Shown: positions 32,264-44,510, counted from the first letter of the stretch. The stretch is DNA of 64,000 nt from Ailanthus altissimus (GCA_946807835.1 OX327683.1:7321001-7385000); one strand, 5' to 3'. Notes: generated from the sequence alone by a model not told the origin. A program made the numbers and translations.

Positions 32264-35080
32264 TTGACTTCGAGACAGGTAGAAATATTTAGAACTACAT
32301 GTTTTGGTAGTTTATTGAATGTATCAGATATTTCATTCTCAGGTATTTTAGCACATGAGATTTTATTAAAACGTGTGCATACAAAAAATATATATGAAAA
32401 ATTATGGTTCTATATAGGTAAAAGACGTATTATATTCTCTCGTCAAGATTTTTATTTGATTACTGGTTTGAGGATGAGGGATTATCCTGTAGTAAGTAGG
32501 TTAGGTGATAGACTATCCCATAAATATTTTTCGGGTAGAAGTCAGTTGACTTACAAGGATTTAGATCTGTGGTTCGTGAGCATTACATTTGACGATGATG
32601 TAGATGCAGTAAAAATGTGTCTATTTTATGTATTTCATAAATTGATAATGCCACGTGATCGGAATAGAATCATACAATATTTTGTACTTCGTCTCGTAGA
32701 TAATTTAGATGAGTTTAATGTCTATCATTGGGGCACGTTTGCATTGACTGTACTCTACAATAGTTTATGCACGGCTCCAATTAAAAAGTTAGCAAAGGTA
32801 AAAAATGTAGGTGCTGGGGATAAGGAATCATACAACTTATACTCATTTTGTCAGGCATTTTTAATAAGTAATTCTATCTTTTTGATTCATTATCATATTA
32901 GGATAGAGAAAATTTTATTTTGTTGACATTGTAATTTTTAAATTTATTATCATCTCAAGTGTGGATCTATGAGGCAATCTCGAGGTGTGGGGAGCTGTTT
33001 GCCAATAGGAATGGAGACTATTTTTCTCGTATTCTAAATTGGTCTAGCATGAGCACCTCATTATACGAAAACGTCGTAGATGTCCTCTTTGATGGTGTTG
33101 GGGTATGCCTTTATGTTCAACAAAAAAAATATATAACTTCCTTATAATTTGTGTTATATTTTATAAGAATGATTAATAAATCTAAAATATTATAAAAGTT
33201 TTGGAAGTTCATAGGAAGTTGGTACCCTGCAAACATGAGAAGACTGCGGACTATCGCGCGGCGGTAAACTTTTACATTCCATCGGAAAAATAGGGAGGGA
33301 GTCTTAAGTTGGAGACAGTTGATAACCCGGACACCCAATTCACCGATAATTTGTAGCATCTCCACGAATTTAAAGCCCTGCCAGCGACTGAATCAATGGT
33401 ATAATAATATAATTTTTTTCCTTGAATTATCTGATACTTATGTTACTGATTAGTATTAGGTTGTGAAAATTGATTATAATAACTTATGTATAGTTTTAAT
33501 CCGGCACGTCAATATCACAGTATCAAATCCTGGAGAAAAGGATGGATGATCTTGAAACAAGGATATTTACTAGGATTGGTAAGGTTAACGCAAAGCTTTC
33601 GGCCAAGATTGATAAGGCTGAAGAAAATATATTGCATCAGATATCTCTCTTGATGCAATAGCTTAAACCAGCCAAGATCTCCGAGGATGTAGGGCAGAGT
33701 ATGGTACGTTTTAAACCTAAAATATATTTATTGGATACAAAGTTTAACAAGTCAATACATTAACCGGTATTGTTTGATTTTGTAGGGTACCGAATTCATG
33801 GCTGCTGACTTTCAGACATTTGCCCCTGCCAGTGAGTTTCACCATCAATCATTTGCTCCTGTTGCTGATAGCCCTACAAGCTTAAAAATTATACCTGCTC
33901 TATTGGGTGAAAACATAAGTAGGTATGGGCGCCTTCGCAAGAAAGCAGCAGCCTAAGTCAGTCCATATACCAATCCGTTAAAACAGCTCATGAAGAAGAA
34001 ACTTATGGAATTGCAAGTAGGACGTACTATTAACATAAACGGGCAGTTGATTCCTATTGATCAGAGTAAATATGCTAAGCTTCTGGATTAGATAAAAAAC
34101 AATGACCCAACACAACGGGTTCATTTGCACGGACTCGATTCGAACAACACATGATTTAATGAAATACTACAAAATTGGCTTGACGATTCGGTGAGGACTT
34201 ATTTTTACTTTTTTTGTTTTGTGAATTGTATAATAATATCAAAACTTATATACATTCTGTGTTTTGCAGCACATAAATGAATATTTGAAGGTTTTGTGTT
34301 TGCGTCAAAGAACGTTTTCTGACATGTACTTACAGGATTGTACAACTGCAGATGCATATTTCTACGTAAGCTATTATGTTACCCGTTAACATTCTCATCT
34401 CCACGAATGTGTATATTAACTATTATCGACTTTAACGAGTATCTTTTATTTATATTTAGGAGTATATTCGACAAATGTGGCAAAAGTCTTTCACTGCCAA
34501 TCCTTCAGACAACAACGACTGGCTTGAAATATTGTTGGCTTATGCACTCTGAACAAAGATCGAGTTACTTGGCGTTAAACCGTGGGTAATGGTCAATAAA
34601 GTACTTTTTAAGAATAATAATGACTTTTTACTGTGCATGTAATAACATTAAGTTAAAAATAATACCATAATTATTTTTGTAGGTATATATTCCTTTGAAT
34701 ATCAATCAAGAATATTGGATTGTAGAGCAACTCAATCTTGCTTGGTTTGCAATCGTTCTTTATGATTCCAACATGAACGGCCAATTAGACGAGTCCATCA
34801 TGAAATTTATAGAGCCTCTTTGTGTTGCAATGCCTTTGTACCTTCAAAGGTGTAGATTTTATAGTTTAAGGGGCATACAAAGCCCAAATTTGTTTTCTTG
34901 GCCTGTGACTCGTATCCGGGAGAATGTGCCGCAACAAGAGGTCGGGAGCGGGGACCGTGGAGTATTCGCCTGTATGTATATTGAATATCTTATGTTAGGT
35001 CGGTTATTTAACTCGTTTCCTGACATTGGTACCTTTTATAGACAGAAGATGGTCGTTGATTTGTGGTCTACAGCTTCATA
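32264..35080 (+). pseudogene. DUF1985 and Ulp1 (C48 peptidase)-like gene of the MULE, inactive
   Basis: Exon-like blocks read in order. 32264-32860 is a DUF1985 region (KLWFYIGKRRIIFSRQDFYL, ITGLRMRDYP). 32960-33110 continues it (MWIYEAISRCGELFANRNGD). 33530-33670 is coiled-coil (ILEKRMDDLETRIFTRIGK). 34270-35080 is the Ulp1-like peptidase (YIPLNINQEYW, IVLYDSN, VPQQEVGSGDRGVFACMYIE). Such proteases cut SUMO from proteins using His, Asp and Cys. Here the His position before Trp is Tyr and the Cys in the GDCG motif is Arg (CGT for TGT, one base), though the Asp and Gln positions remain. There are also stop codons (for example a TAG near 33660 and others in 33955-34100). Intron limits are not certain. 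Confidence 0.75.
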
Positions 35081-35561
35081 GATATTTTGTACTATAATTT
35101 TTTTACATGCATTAATTTGGGTGTATAATTAATATACTATAATTGTTTGTGGGCCTTGATTTGAGTGTATGTATGCGGAAGTGATTTTACAGTTTGATAG
35201 AAGTGTGTTTATTCAATATGGCAGGTTTGGGATCGTCCATATTATAGAGGAGATTCTGTCAATTCTTTTTGAAAATTATCAACATTAATACTAAAGACAA
35301 GTGCATTAAAATAAAATAAGTAAGTATATAATACAAAGTACAAGTGCAAGAACAAAATAAGTGAATTACAAAATAAGTGTATTATAAAATAATTTAATTA
35401 CAGAAGTGACAAAGCTCAACTCTCATACATAATTAAACCTTATGGTATAGCCCTTTCCCATATTTTTTTAGTTTCGTTTGAAACAAAAAAAAATTAAATA
35501 TTAGCCTTATGTTATACATAATTAAATATCAATAAGGTAAATGTTTATAAATGAATATACA

Positions 35562-38154
35562 TCACTTGCTCTGTAAAGGTACAGGGTTTTGACATGTTTG
35601 TCGATTATGTCCATGTTGTCTACAACGCCTAAATATATTCTTTGATGGTTCCTCTCCTTGAGATAGAATCTGATTCATCCGATGTCTGCCTGACTGACGA
35701 CGTGCTATCGGAGGCTGAATGTCCATACTTTTTAAATACTCTGGGACTATCCAGTCTGACACTTAACTAACCAGAAGTATTGGCTCGCTATAGACGCAGA
35801 ATAAAGTCTCAGATGTGTAATAAGTCGAACAAAGTCTCTCATACAATAATCTGATGTATCTGCATGCGGTGAGTGTATGGGAACAAGACAGTTGTCGATA
35901 ATCAAACTTTCAACAACTGCATGTTCTTTCGCCAATATCTACTATCCAGTTTACTCCACCATCTATAATTACAAATTGTAAATCATCAATAGGAGAAATG
36001 GTCATTCGACTTACGTCATTGTTATGTTTCATGACTTTATGATGTGCCAAGTTCATCAAGACATTGGTCATATTTTGTGCTGCCAATCGTCTATGGTAAA
36101 ACCATAATTGTGTTAGCTCTCGCATCCACTTCACCAAATTAGTCACCAGAATCTTTCTTGCTTCTTTTGTAACTACATTAATGCTTTCAGTAATATTAGT
36201 AGTCATAATGTCATACCTTTTGAAAGCACCAGATGATCGTGCCCATCTCATTGTACCAACATCTTCCTTCAAATACTTCGTTACGTCAGGTCTTATTTTT
36301 TACATTTTGTTTAATTGGTATTGAAAATCATGGACACGATAAGCATTGGCAACAGTGAAGTAGGTAGATGGGTATACCCCTTTGGTAACTTGTATTTTGT
36401 CATCAAATTTTCTTTCAAATGATATATACAGAACTCATGATATGCATGAGGAAACACAGCTTGTATAGCCTTCTCAATACTGTCATGTCAATCAAATATA
36501 AAAATAAGATTTTGATGATTTGCAATAACTCCTCGTAGTTTAACCATAAACCATTCTCAAGAAGTATCATTTTCTGAGTCAGCAATTTTCCAAGCCAATA
36601 GATAAATCTGATTGTTTCCATCTTTACAAACGGCCACAAACATTGTACCAAGATAAGAACTTTTCAAAAATATTCCATCCACTGCAATCACCGGTCAGAT
36701 TAATGAATTAAAACCTCTGATGCAGGGTCCTAATGCCATAAAGAAATACTTAAAGTGATTATCCGCATTAATTTCCAAATGAGTAACCGTACCCGGGTTA
36801 TTTTGTTGCAACACATAACTGTATACAGAAAGCAATCTAAACGAATCTTTAAGAGTACCTTTTATCAATCTTAATGCACGCTCCCTAGTGCGCCAAGTAT
36901 TAGTATACGTTATCTGAACAATGAATTATTCACGTATGTCTGCTTGAATGTCTTTTGGCCTATAGTTTCTATTGACCGATGTAAACTTATTCTTTATTAC
37001 TTTAGCAATAATTCGGCTCTTGGCTTGCCGGTGACCATCCCGTAATTGACTCAAAACACAAGTATGCTTTGTATCTACTCTCCTAACAATAAAAAAATGT
37101 GCCCTTCTGTTGACACTGCTCGTAATCTCCACTTGCAACTGTCATCATTGCATTTCAACTCGAAATGATCTTTGGTGGATTTGTAAACTCTAAAGCTCCA
37201 TTTTCCCTTCAGTGCAACCATACTTATAGCTTCATGAATTTCGTCTTTGTTGTTATATAATTTTCTTACAAATACATCACCAATCCCAGTACAAGATTTT
37301 TTTTCTGATACATTCAAGTCAAATGGTGGTATTTAAGGTTGAAACTGAAATGGATTTTCTACTTTAATCCTTTCTTCTTTACCATAACCCTCCTCCTCCT
37401 CCTCATCATCATTATCACCCTCCTCGTCATCATCATCCTCATCATCATCATCACCAGCATCATCATTTATATCCTCATTCTCTTTATAATCATCATCATC
37501 ATCATCATCATCATTTCTACCATCTTCATCAACCTCGTAACCATGATCATTATCTTCATCAGTATCATAACGAAGATCAACGCCAACATTTCCATATATC
37601 TGACTATGGTCATATGTGTAGCCTCATTGTTTGTTGAGCATTGAAGGAGAATAATGATAATCTTCCAGGGAATTTTGAATTTACACAGGAGTTGTCGATG
37701 AGAATTGCTTAGCATAGCCTTCAAATTAGCTTTATGCTTCTACATTACTTTCAGATCCTCGAGCATCTATTTTTACACAAAGCGGTGTAGCCATATTATT
37801 CTATAAGCTCAACCATAATATTGCATCATCATCATTTTCAAGTGGAATGAGTTTCAACTTTATGGTACTTGAAGGAACCTCAAACTTCAGAGTTACTTTA
37901 TAATGCATCTGATTAACTCTTAAAAGATAACAAATTCTTCTCAACAACGCTTTGTATCTAATATTTTTTGGAACAACCATATGTATATTTTGATATCCCA
38001 TGTATCTTTCAAAACTATCGCTACAGCTCTCCCATCTTCTCCCAAAACATATAATGGTTGAAAAAATATACATGTGCAGCCACGCACAGACGTGCACCAA
38101 TCGGCGGCCAGCAACAACTATATATAGAGCCACGCGCAACCACAACGCAACCAT
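35562..38154 (-). pseudogene. mudrA: MURA-type transposase of the MULE, frameshifted
   Basis: From 38154 down: an N-terminal domain (NIHMVVPKNIRYKALLRRIC), a strongly acidic Asp/Glu-rich stretch at about 37620-37380, and the MuDR DNA-binding domain at 37317-37075 (LYNNKDEIHEAISMVALKGK, WSFRVYKS). Next is the next DNA-binding segment (37138-36926) and the transposase core (36651-36415, VAVCKDGNNQIYLLAWKIAD, with a stop where SDRH would be). It ends with a region around 36272-35910 (MTTNITESIN), a SWIM-like Cys/His region near 35920-35800, and a C-terminal zinc knuckle (35650-35590, CRQHGHNRQTC). The reading frame changes at least five times, so no transposase can be made. Confidence 0.85.
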
Positions 38155-38279
38155 AACAGTACGTCTGAATAATCAAATTTAATCATCTATTCATTACTTT
38201 TCATCCATTACATTTATTTCAATAAATATAAATAATACTATTAATTAAAATAAACAAAAACTTACTAGTTTTTAACTTC

Positions 38280-38772
38280 AGCTATTTATCTTGAGTCTGA
38301 ATCTTTGAATTAACTTTAGCTATTTGTCTTGAGTTTGAATCTTTGAATTAACTTTAGCTATTTGTCTTGAGTCTGAATCTTTGAATCGTCGCATAAAGAT
38401 AAAAAATTGAGACTGAGTCTTTGAATCGATTGAGTCTGAATCTTTAAATTGTCGCAGAAAGATGAAAAATTCAAATTTATCTTCAAAATTGACAACAGAT
38501 CTAAGATTTTGAGTTTTATAAGTATTTGTGAGAATGAAAGAAAAAAAAAATATTTAAGGTTGCGATGATTTATATATTTAAATAAAATCAAATAAAATAA
38601 AATAAAATAAATATATTTGCTTTGAGCGCATGCATTAGGTGCGCAATAAATGCATGCACTTAAAGCAAAGCCTTGTTGGGCATATGCCTTAGGCGCGCGT
38701 CCAATGCATGCAGTTAAAGTAAAATATTGTTGGGCGTATGCCTTAAGCGCGCGCACAACGCATATGCTCAAG
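38280..38772. repeat. Tandem repeats in the MULE subterminal region
   Basis: Two arrays lie between the transposase start and the right end. At 38280-38460 a unit of about 48 bp (TTGTCTTGAGTCTGAATCTT with neighbours) is repeated three to four times. At 38618-38772 a GC-rich unit of about 55-63 bp with ATGCCTTAGGCGCGCG is repeated three times. The GC-rich array lies in a 137-residue open frame (38771-38358, minus) that gives three repeats like RAPKAYAQQGFALSACI. Whether that frame is translated is unknown. A further GC-rich palindromic patch (GGGCGCGCGCCC) is at 38890-38925. Confidence 0.7.
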
Positions 38773-39124
38773 CTTTTTTATTTTTTTAAATAAAATTTTA
38801 TATTTAATTTATTTATTTATAAGATATATTTAACTATTTATTTTATTTTTAAATTTATTTATTAAACAAATTAAATTGGGTGCTCACTGGGCGCGCGCCC
38901 AGGCATGCTCCCAGCGAGTATTTTTTCTGTTTTTATAATTTTTAATATTTTTATAATAATAATTATTAAAAATAATATCTTTTTATAATTAATTAAAAAT
39001 TTAATTATTTAAAAATTTATGTTCTTAAGTAATTTATATAAAATAAAATAAAAAATTAAATAACAACAAAAATTTATTAAAATTGTAATAAGGGTAAAAT
39101 AGTAAACGTTACGTATTTTTGGTT

Positions 39125-39199
39125 AGTATAATTTAAAATATTTGACTTTGGTCAAAATAAAATTTTATATTAAATTAATGGTCAACTCTGCGAATTTCC
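39125..39199 (-). repeat. Right terminal inverted repeat of the MULE
   Basis: Inverted partner of 31401-31475. It also contains a short palindrome (TTTGAC...GTCAAA). Confidence 0.85.
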
Positions 39200-39208
39200 T
39201 TTTAGTTT

Positions 39209-40323
39209 GTTCCAAACCCTATCTCTCATTGTGGCAAACAAATTCTACTTACTTCAACCATAAATTCTTGGAAGGCCGAGATATATTTTCATGGCAGTTC
39301 AACTTCTGTACACCAAGACAATTAACAATTTCTTCACCAATTTTTTTGGAACCCTCACTCTAATGAAAATTGCGAATTTATCAAAATTAACTATTCGATC
39401 AAGAATTTGTTTAATTATTTAACAATTGGCTAATGTGGCTTATGAAAAGATAAGACTGTCATCAACAAAGAATATGTATTAGATAGAGGGACTTTGCCTC
39501 CCACATCAAATGCCACCAAAATTCCCATTTAATTCTACCTTTTTAAATAGTAAAGACAAATCTTTAGCACGTAATAAAAAAAATATAGGAAAAATGGGTC
39601 ACCTTGATGTAATTCATGTGAAGGTTTTAGGATGCCATGTTGCTTTCCATTGATAAGCACCAAGTAAGACACTGAAGTAACACACTTCATGATTTTTCTG
39701 TACCAAGTCTCCAAAAAACTAAATTTCCTTATCATGGCCTTTAAAAACACAAATTCTACTCTATCATATGCCTTCAATATATCCAATTTGAAATTCATGT
39801 GAAAATCAACGAATTTATTTTGTCATTTTACAAAAGAAATACATTTAAAACCAATAATTGCACTATCAGTGATCAAATGCTTAGGAATAAAAGTACTCTA
39901 AGATTCTAAAATAATTTTTCCTATTACAACATGTAGCTTATTAGTTAAGGCCTTCAGAGTAATTTTATAAAGCATGTTGCAAAGACTAATTGGCGTATAA
40001 TCTAATGCGTAAGCTAGTTCTGCACATTTCAAATGTAGGGCAATTAAAGTTTCATAAAGAAGAGATAAGTACCATCTTATGTAAGAATTTCCAACAACAA
40101 TTTGCAACTCCCTCCCCTATAATATCATCAAATTTCTAGAAAAAAAAAAGATTGCATTCCATAGTTTCCTAAGGCTTTGGAAGGATTCATCTAAAACAAG
40201 GCATTGTAAACTTCATCTTTAGTAAAAAGAGTATTGAGATATCATCTACTTACCTTCGAAAGTCTCAAATCCACACTATCCACCACTATAGAGATATCAT
40301 ACACCAAAGGTTGACATGAAGTA
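39209..40323 (-). mobile_element. L1-type LINE (copy 1), middle segment: reverse transcriptase
   Basis: Minus-strand frames give the RT core of a plant L1: a lead-in (RLSKV, then NPSKALGNYGMQ near 40200), PISLCNMLYKITLKALTNKL (40000-39930), KLDILKAYDRVEFVFLKAMI (39790), SVSYLVLINGKQHGILKPSH and LHQGDP, then FVDDSLIFS (near 39445) and LGLPRIYG, ending in MRDRVWNKLK right at the MULE target site. Sequence on the other side of the MULE (31391 and below) continues with FSVAGREVLL, which is what follows in an undisturbed element. Several stops and shifts. Confidence 0.85.
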
Positions 40324-40328
40324 AAAAT

Positions 40329-42478
40329 TGCTGGAACTAGTGCTTATATACCATTTCAAATTGTATGAATATTAATTATTTAATATTTATACAATATCTA
40401 TTTCGAATAAAAATTATTAATATTATATATATATAGTAAGATGCTTGAAACACCTTAGACACTATATGGTTTGAAGGAGTTCAGATTTAGTTCAAATGAG
40501 TTAGGACCAGTGTTAAGAGTTAGCTAGATGAGAATTATAATTGCTAAGAGTTAGCAAGTTATAAGAGTCAGCAAAATTTAAAGAGTTAGAGCCTTATTTA
40601 AAATGGGACAAAGACTCGAGGGTATACTAGCAATGACATAGTTGTAAACGGTTACAAATAGTGTTAAGAAATGTCATTGTGCAAGTAAGTTTCAATTAGC
40701 ATCTCCAATAAACATCATATAAACTCATCAATGGATGATCCTTTCGAGTTAAGTAGTATTCGTGCTCTGTAGACCTAAGCACTACGGTGGACTTGTGAGC
40801 AATCCATTATACTTAGGTTCCACACATGTCAGAGACCGTTTATAGTTTGACTGCTAGGTGTCGCTGAGTATGGTTTGATACTCATAGAGTCTAGTGTGTG
40901 TAGATATGAGATCCTTCAACTTATATGGGTCAGTAAGATGCTCCAAGATTGTGTTTCTAAAAGTCTTATAGTCATAAGTAATTCACTTGAAAAAAATGTT
41001 TCCCATGTAAGAAATAATATCACAAAAGTGTTTACGGATATTATTTATGAGAATATGAATCTGTAGATAACTTCTAAAGTTGAGCATATGGACACTTAAC
41101 GGTGACGATCTATATCTTCGCTCTTCTAGGATATAAATGACAGATAGATTATATGAATATATATTAACCTTAACTTGTATAGTTTAATATGTTATTTTGT
41201 TATTTCTATAATGTGTGTGTGGGGCGTCTTTTTATGGACTTACAAAAATATTTCGTAAGACAAATATGTATAAACCTAGGAAGTCTCATTATATGAAGTG
41301 TACTCATTGTGCGCTGGGGTAGCACACCGAGTTGAATAGTTCAATCTGAAAAGTTCTTGAAAAATCAAATTATTTCAGAGTTTCTCGAAGAGATTATAGA
41401 GTTTAAGTGTTAACTTTAGGATATTGGTAAGTGAGACTTACCACTTTAACCTTTTTATTGGATGACACATATCATGCCAATAATTTATTATGGGCATGAT
41501 ATGTGGCAATGTTTCATTAGATTAACATATAATTTGCAAATATTATAAAATTATATAAATTAAAAATTGAAAAAAATGAAATTAAAGGCTTTGGAAGCCA
41601 AATTCACATGTAGCCAATGTATATAAAGCATAAATGGTGGCATGCTTTTTAATTCGGCCATTCAATCGGCCAATGAATCCATAAAATTATATATATAAAT
41701 AAAAATAGAATAAATGATTTGATTTAGGTGGCATCATTTTATTTGGCCACTTATCTTGTTTGCATGTTTAAAATATTCATTTACTTAAGGCATGCATTTG
41801 AAATGAATTTTAGCCAATTGAAACATTTGTAAAAGTTGCCATTTGAAACAAAGATTCAACCAAATCAAATATGTTTAGAAAGTGGTGACATTTGTTATCA
41901 AGCATAAGGTGTTAGACTCTCATTTATTATTTATATTAATGGCATTGTCATGCTTTAGAATTAAGCATGACATGCCTTTAAAACAAAGGCCATTAGGCCA
42001 CTTCTTGTAGTTTAAGCCACCAAGCTCATTTGATAGCATGAAATGAAAAATAATTTTACTTTATCATGCTTCATATGTGTTGCCATTTTCTTGAAATTTA
42101 TTGGTCGAATTGTTGGCTAATTTGGCTATAAATAGCCAAGTGCATTTCAAGCAAAATAATGAAATATGAAGAAATATAGTAAGAGTTACTATAAAAGGCT
42201 AATAGTTAGTCTATGATCCAAGAGAAAGAAATAAAGAAGTAATAGTTATTCTAATATAAAATAAATATTTCGGTGAGAATAAAAAGTTACCATTCTAGTT
42301 CGAAAGATCCCATTGAGTCTTAGACTAGAACTACGTAAAACACGTTTTAAATGTGAGTTCTCTAATATTTCATTAGCGTAATTAGATATTTGTTTATTTT
42401 TTGTTGCATATTTATACATATAATGTGTAAATTAAAATTTTAAATGTATACGCTCACCCAACGCATAGCGCACTTTTA
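40329..42478 (+). repeat. Solo LTR, family X, copy 2
   Basis: A 2.15-kb non-coding block matching the reverse complement of 5875-7962. It starts TGCTGGAACTAG. A TATAAATAG box lies near 42127. The flanks AAAAT at 40324-40328 and 42479-42483 match, though the right end would then be TA instead of CA. On both sides minus-strand LINE sequence continues in order (SMSRFLCDILIIF before, FTSCQPLVYDISIV after), which supports insertion into LINE copy 1. Confidence 0.75.
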
Positions 42479-42483
42479 AAAAT

Positions 42484-42640
42484 ATTATTAAAATGTCACA
42501 TAAAAATCTACTCATGCTAGTTAGGTTCATGTTGCCAAGAATGGTTCTTGTCAAACAGCCTCTCAATCCTTTTCGTTTCCTTCTTTTTGATACCTTTAAG
42601 TAAAAATATTTTGAGTTCAAATCCTCATGCTTAAACTACT
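42484..42640 (-). mobile_element. L1-type LINE (copy 1), most 5' segment seen
   Basis: The minus strand reads KYFYLKVSKRRKRKGLRGCL and then TILGNMNLTSMSRFLCDILI. This resembles the segment of plant L1 ORF2 upstream of RT (usually FFH.KAS.RRKRN.I.GL). It stops near 42640, so the element is 5' truncated or interrupted there. Confidence 0.65.
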
Positions 42641-42666
42641 GAACCCGAGCCGTTTACCTTTATTGT

Positions 42667-43909
42667 GTGAGGATTAAATCTACTAGGCACTTTTTCAAAT
42701 GTATCGGACTAAGGCCTCGGGAAAGGATGGACTTTAAACACTCTTCTATCAAAAGTTTTAGGAAAAAGTTAGGCCGAAGCAATCGGCTTGAATGTCCCTC
42801 CAAACGTTGGCCTATCAATTTGTGCAGCGTCATCTATAAAATTATTGTAAAGCCACTATTTAATCGTTTTTGTGAAATTCTGGGTGAGGTAATTTCTAGC
42901 TCTTAAAGTGCTTTTATCATTAGATGACTTATCATGGATAATGAGTTATTATATTTGAGTGTATTAATGTTATTAAGCATATGAAAGCTTCTCAATAAAA
43001 ATTTTTGGCCTTTAAACTGGATATGTCTAAAGTCTATGATTGTATTGGAGTGAAGATATTTGATAGTTATAATAGGGCAACTTGGCTTCTTGGATAATTA
43101 GTGTAAAAAAAATGTTCAGTTGCATTTCTTTAGATACATACTTTATTATAGTTAATGGGAAGCCAAAGAGCATTGTGAAACCATCTAGGTGTCTCGGTCA
43201 GGGAGATTCGCTTTTCCCATATTATTTTTTGTATGCGTCAAAGGCTTTTCGTCCTTGATTTTGAAGACGAAACAAGATGGCGAGATAGGTAGTTTTTAGT
43301 GTAGATGTAATGGACCTTTGATATCTCATTTATTTTTTTGCAGATGATAGCCTGATATTTTCAAGGGCTACCATGGTAGATTGTCAAACCATTAAGAGAA
43401 TCTAGCAATAATATGAAGTTGTCTTAGGATAGATTGTGAATTTTGGCAAATCAATGGCTTGTTTTAGTTCTTTTATTCAAGATGCACTACTGATCAGCTA
43501 GTACAAACCCTTAGAGTTTAGCGTGTCAATTCCCATAAAAATACCTAGGGTTACCATGCTTTAGTAAGAGATCTAGGAAGTCTCTATTCACATCCATTAA
43601 AGATAGCATGTAAAGTAAGATGAAAGGTTGGGAGAATAAATTATTTTCTGCGAGTGGTAGAGAAATCCTAATCAAAGTAGTCATACAATCCATACTAGCA
43701 TGTTCTACGAATCTTTTTAAGGCTCATGGGAAAATCTTTGTGGTAATAAGAAAAATGGTGGACTGGGCTTTCAGAACTTAGCTTTATTCAACAAAGCTAT
43801 GTTGGCAAATCAAGAGTGGGCGCATCCTAAAGAATTTCGACTCATTGATCACACAATTCATGAATCATCTTTATTTTCCTAACTTATAACTTTTTGCTGG
43901 CTAGAATGA
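42667..43909 (+). mobile_element. L1-type LINE (copy 2), 5' segment: reverse transcriptase
   Basis: Broken plus-strand frames give KASGKDGL, WPINLCSVIYKIIVKPLFNR (about 42810-42870), KLDMSKVYD, IVNGKPKSIVKPSRCLGQGD, an intact FADDSLIFS box (43337-43363), KYLGLP and ASGREILIKVVIQSI (43660-43700). Copia element A interrupts it at 43910. It faces LINE copy 1 head to head. Confidence 0.8.
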
Positions 43910-44105
43910 TATTAAGAAATTATTCTACAATGATTCTGGAATAATTCTTTTATACTCTTCTACAATATATATATGTTATTAATATAAAATATTATTTCCT
44001 ATCATGTATGTTAATTTTTTATTTTGTAATAAGTTACAGCTTATATAAAAACTTCATTGCACAGTTTTATATTTATAGTCAAATATACTCTTTTTATATT
44101 TCTCA
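43910..44105 (+). repeat. 5' LTR of Copia A
   Basis: Pairs with 48084-48281. The first bases are TATTAAG instead of TGTTAAG, suggesting a mutated terminal dinucleotide in both copies or in the source. Confidence 0.8.
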
Positions 44106-44199
44106 CATGATATAAGAGCTTTGATTTTTTCATTATCACTTTGTTTAGCCGGAGATTTGTCAGAATTTTTTTAAAACCCATCAGAATCTATCGGAATTT

Positions 44200-44510
44200 T
44201 TTTTCGAAAAGTCACCGAAAAACTCCGAAAGCTTTCCGTGTTAGCCACCGCCCATTTTAGATTACTCAGAATCTTTCAGCTATTTCAATGCCGCCGGCTA
44301 CGCGCCAATCGAAGGTTGGAAACTGCCGGACGCGCTGCTGAAACACCACTGCAGTGCCCACTGTCACTTCAGATCCCGGCCGTTTTATGGCAACGTGACT
44401 GACACCGCCCTGACCAAAAGAATCCTCAATCACCGACCGTTCAAACGTCGTCGAGTTTATGCCAATCGAAGGTCGGAGCCAGCCGGACACACCACCTGAA
44501 GTTTACTGTT
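44200..44510 (+). other. GC-rich leader of Copia A with internal duplication
   Basis: Between primer site and gag lies a 300-bp GC-rich patch in otherwise AT-rich DNA. GCCAATCGAAGGTTGGA near 44305 recurs as GCCAATCGAAGGTCGGA near 44461. No gag frame is recognisable from here to about 44820. The minus-strand open frame at 44490-44266 is a by-product of the base composition. Confidence 0.5.

Larger units (their letters stand above)
31401..39199. mobile_element. Mutator-like element (MULE) with transposase and Ulp1-like gene
   Basis: Terminal inverted repeats (left AGAAAAATTCGCCGAGTTGA, right in reverse complement GGAAATTCGCAGAGTTGACC, continuing about 75 bp with gaps) and a perfect 9-bp target duplication TTTTAGTTT (31392-31400 and 39200-39208) define a 7,799-bp element. 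It carries a MURA-type transposase on the minus strand (38154-35562) and a DUF1985/Ulp1-like gene on the plus strand (32264-35080), tail to tail. Ulp1-carrying MULEs are known in plants (Kaonashi-type elements in Arabidopsis and CUMULE in melon). Both genes are broken. It inserted into LINE copy 1. Confidence 0.92.

Noticed and set aside
37339..37644. Plus-strand hydrophobic frame of 101 residues (poly-Ile)
   Set aside because: It is the complement of the acidic Asp/Glu codon run of the MULE transposase.
42432..42906. The head-to-head LINE ends as one LINE with twin-priming inversion
   Set aside because: Both LINEs have their own RT, zinc-binding domain, RNase H and 3' ends, so they are two insertions.
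44266..44490. Minus-strand 74-residue frame as a captured gene
   Set aside because: It spans the GC-rich leader of Copia A, has no recognisable domain, and is explained by base composition.
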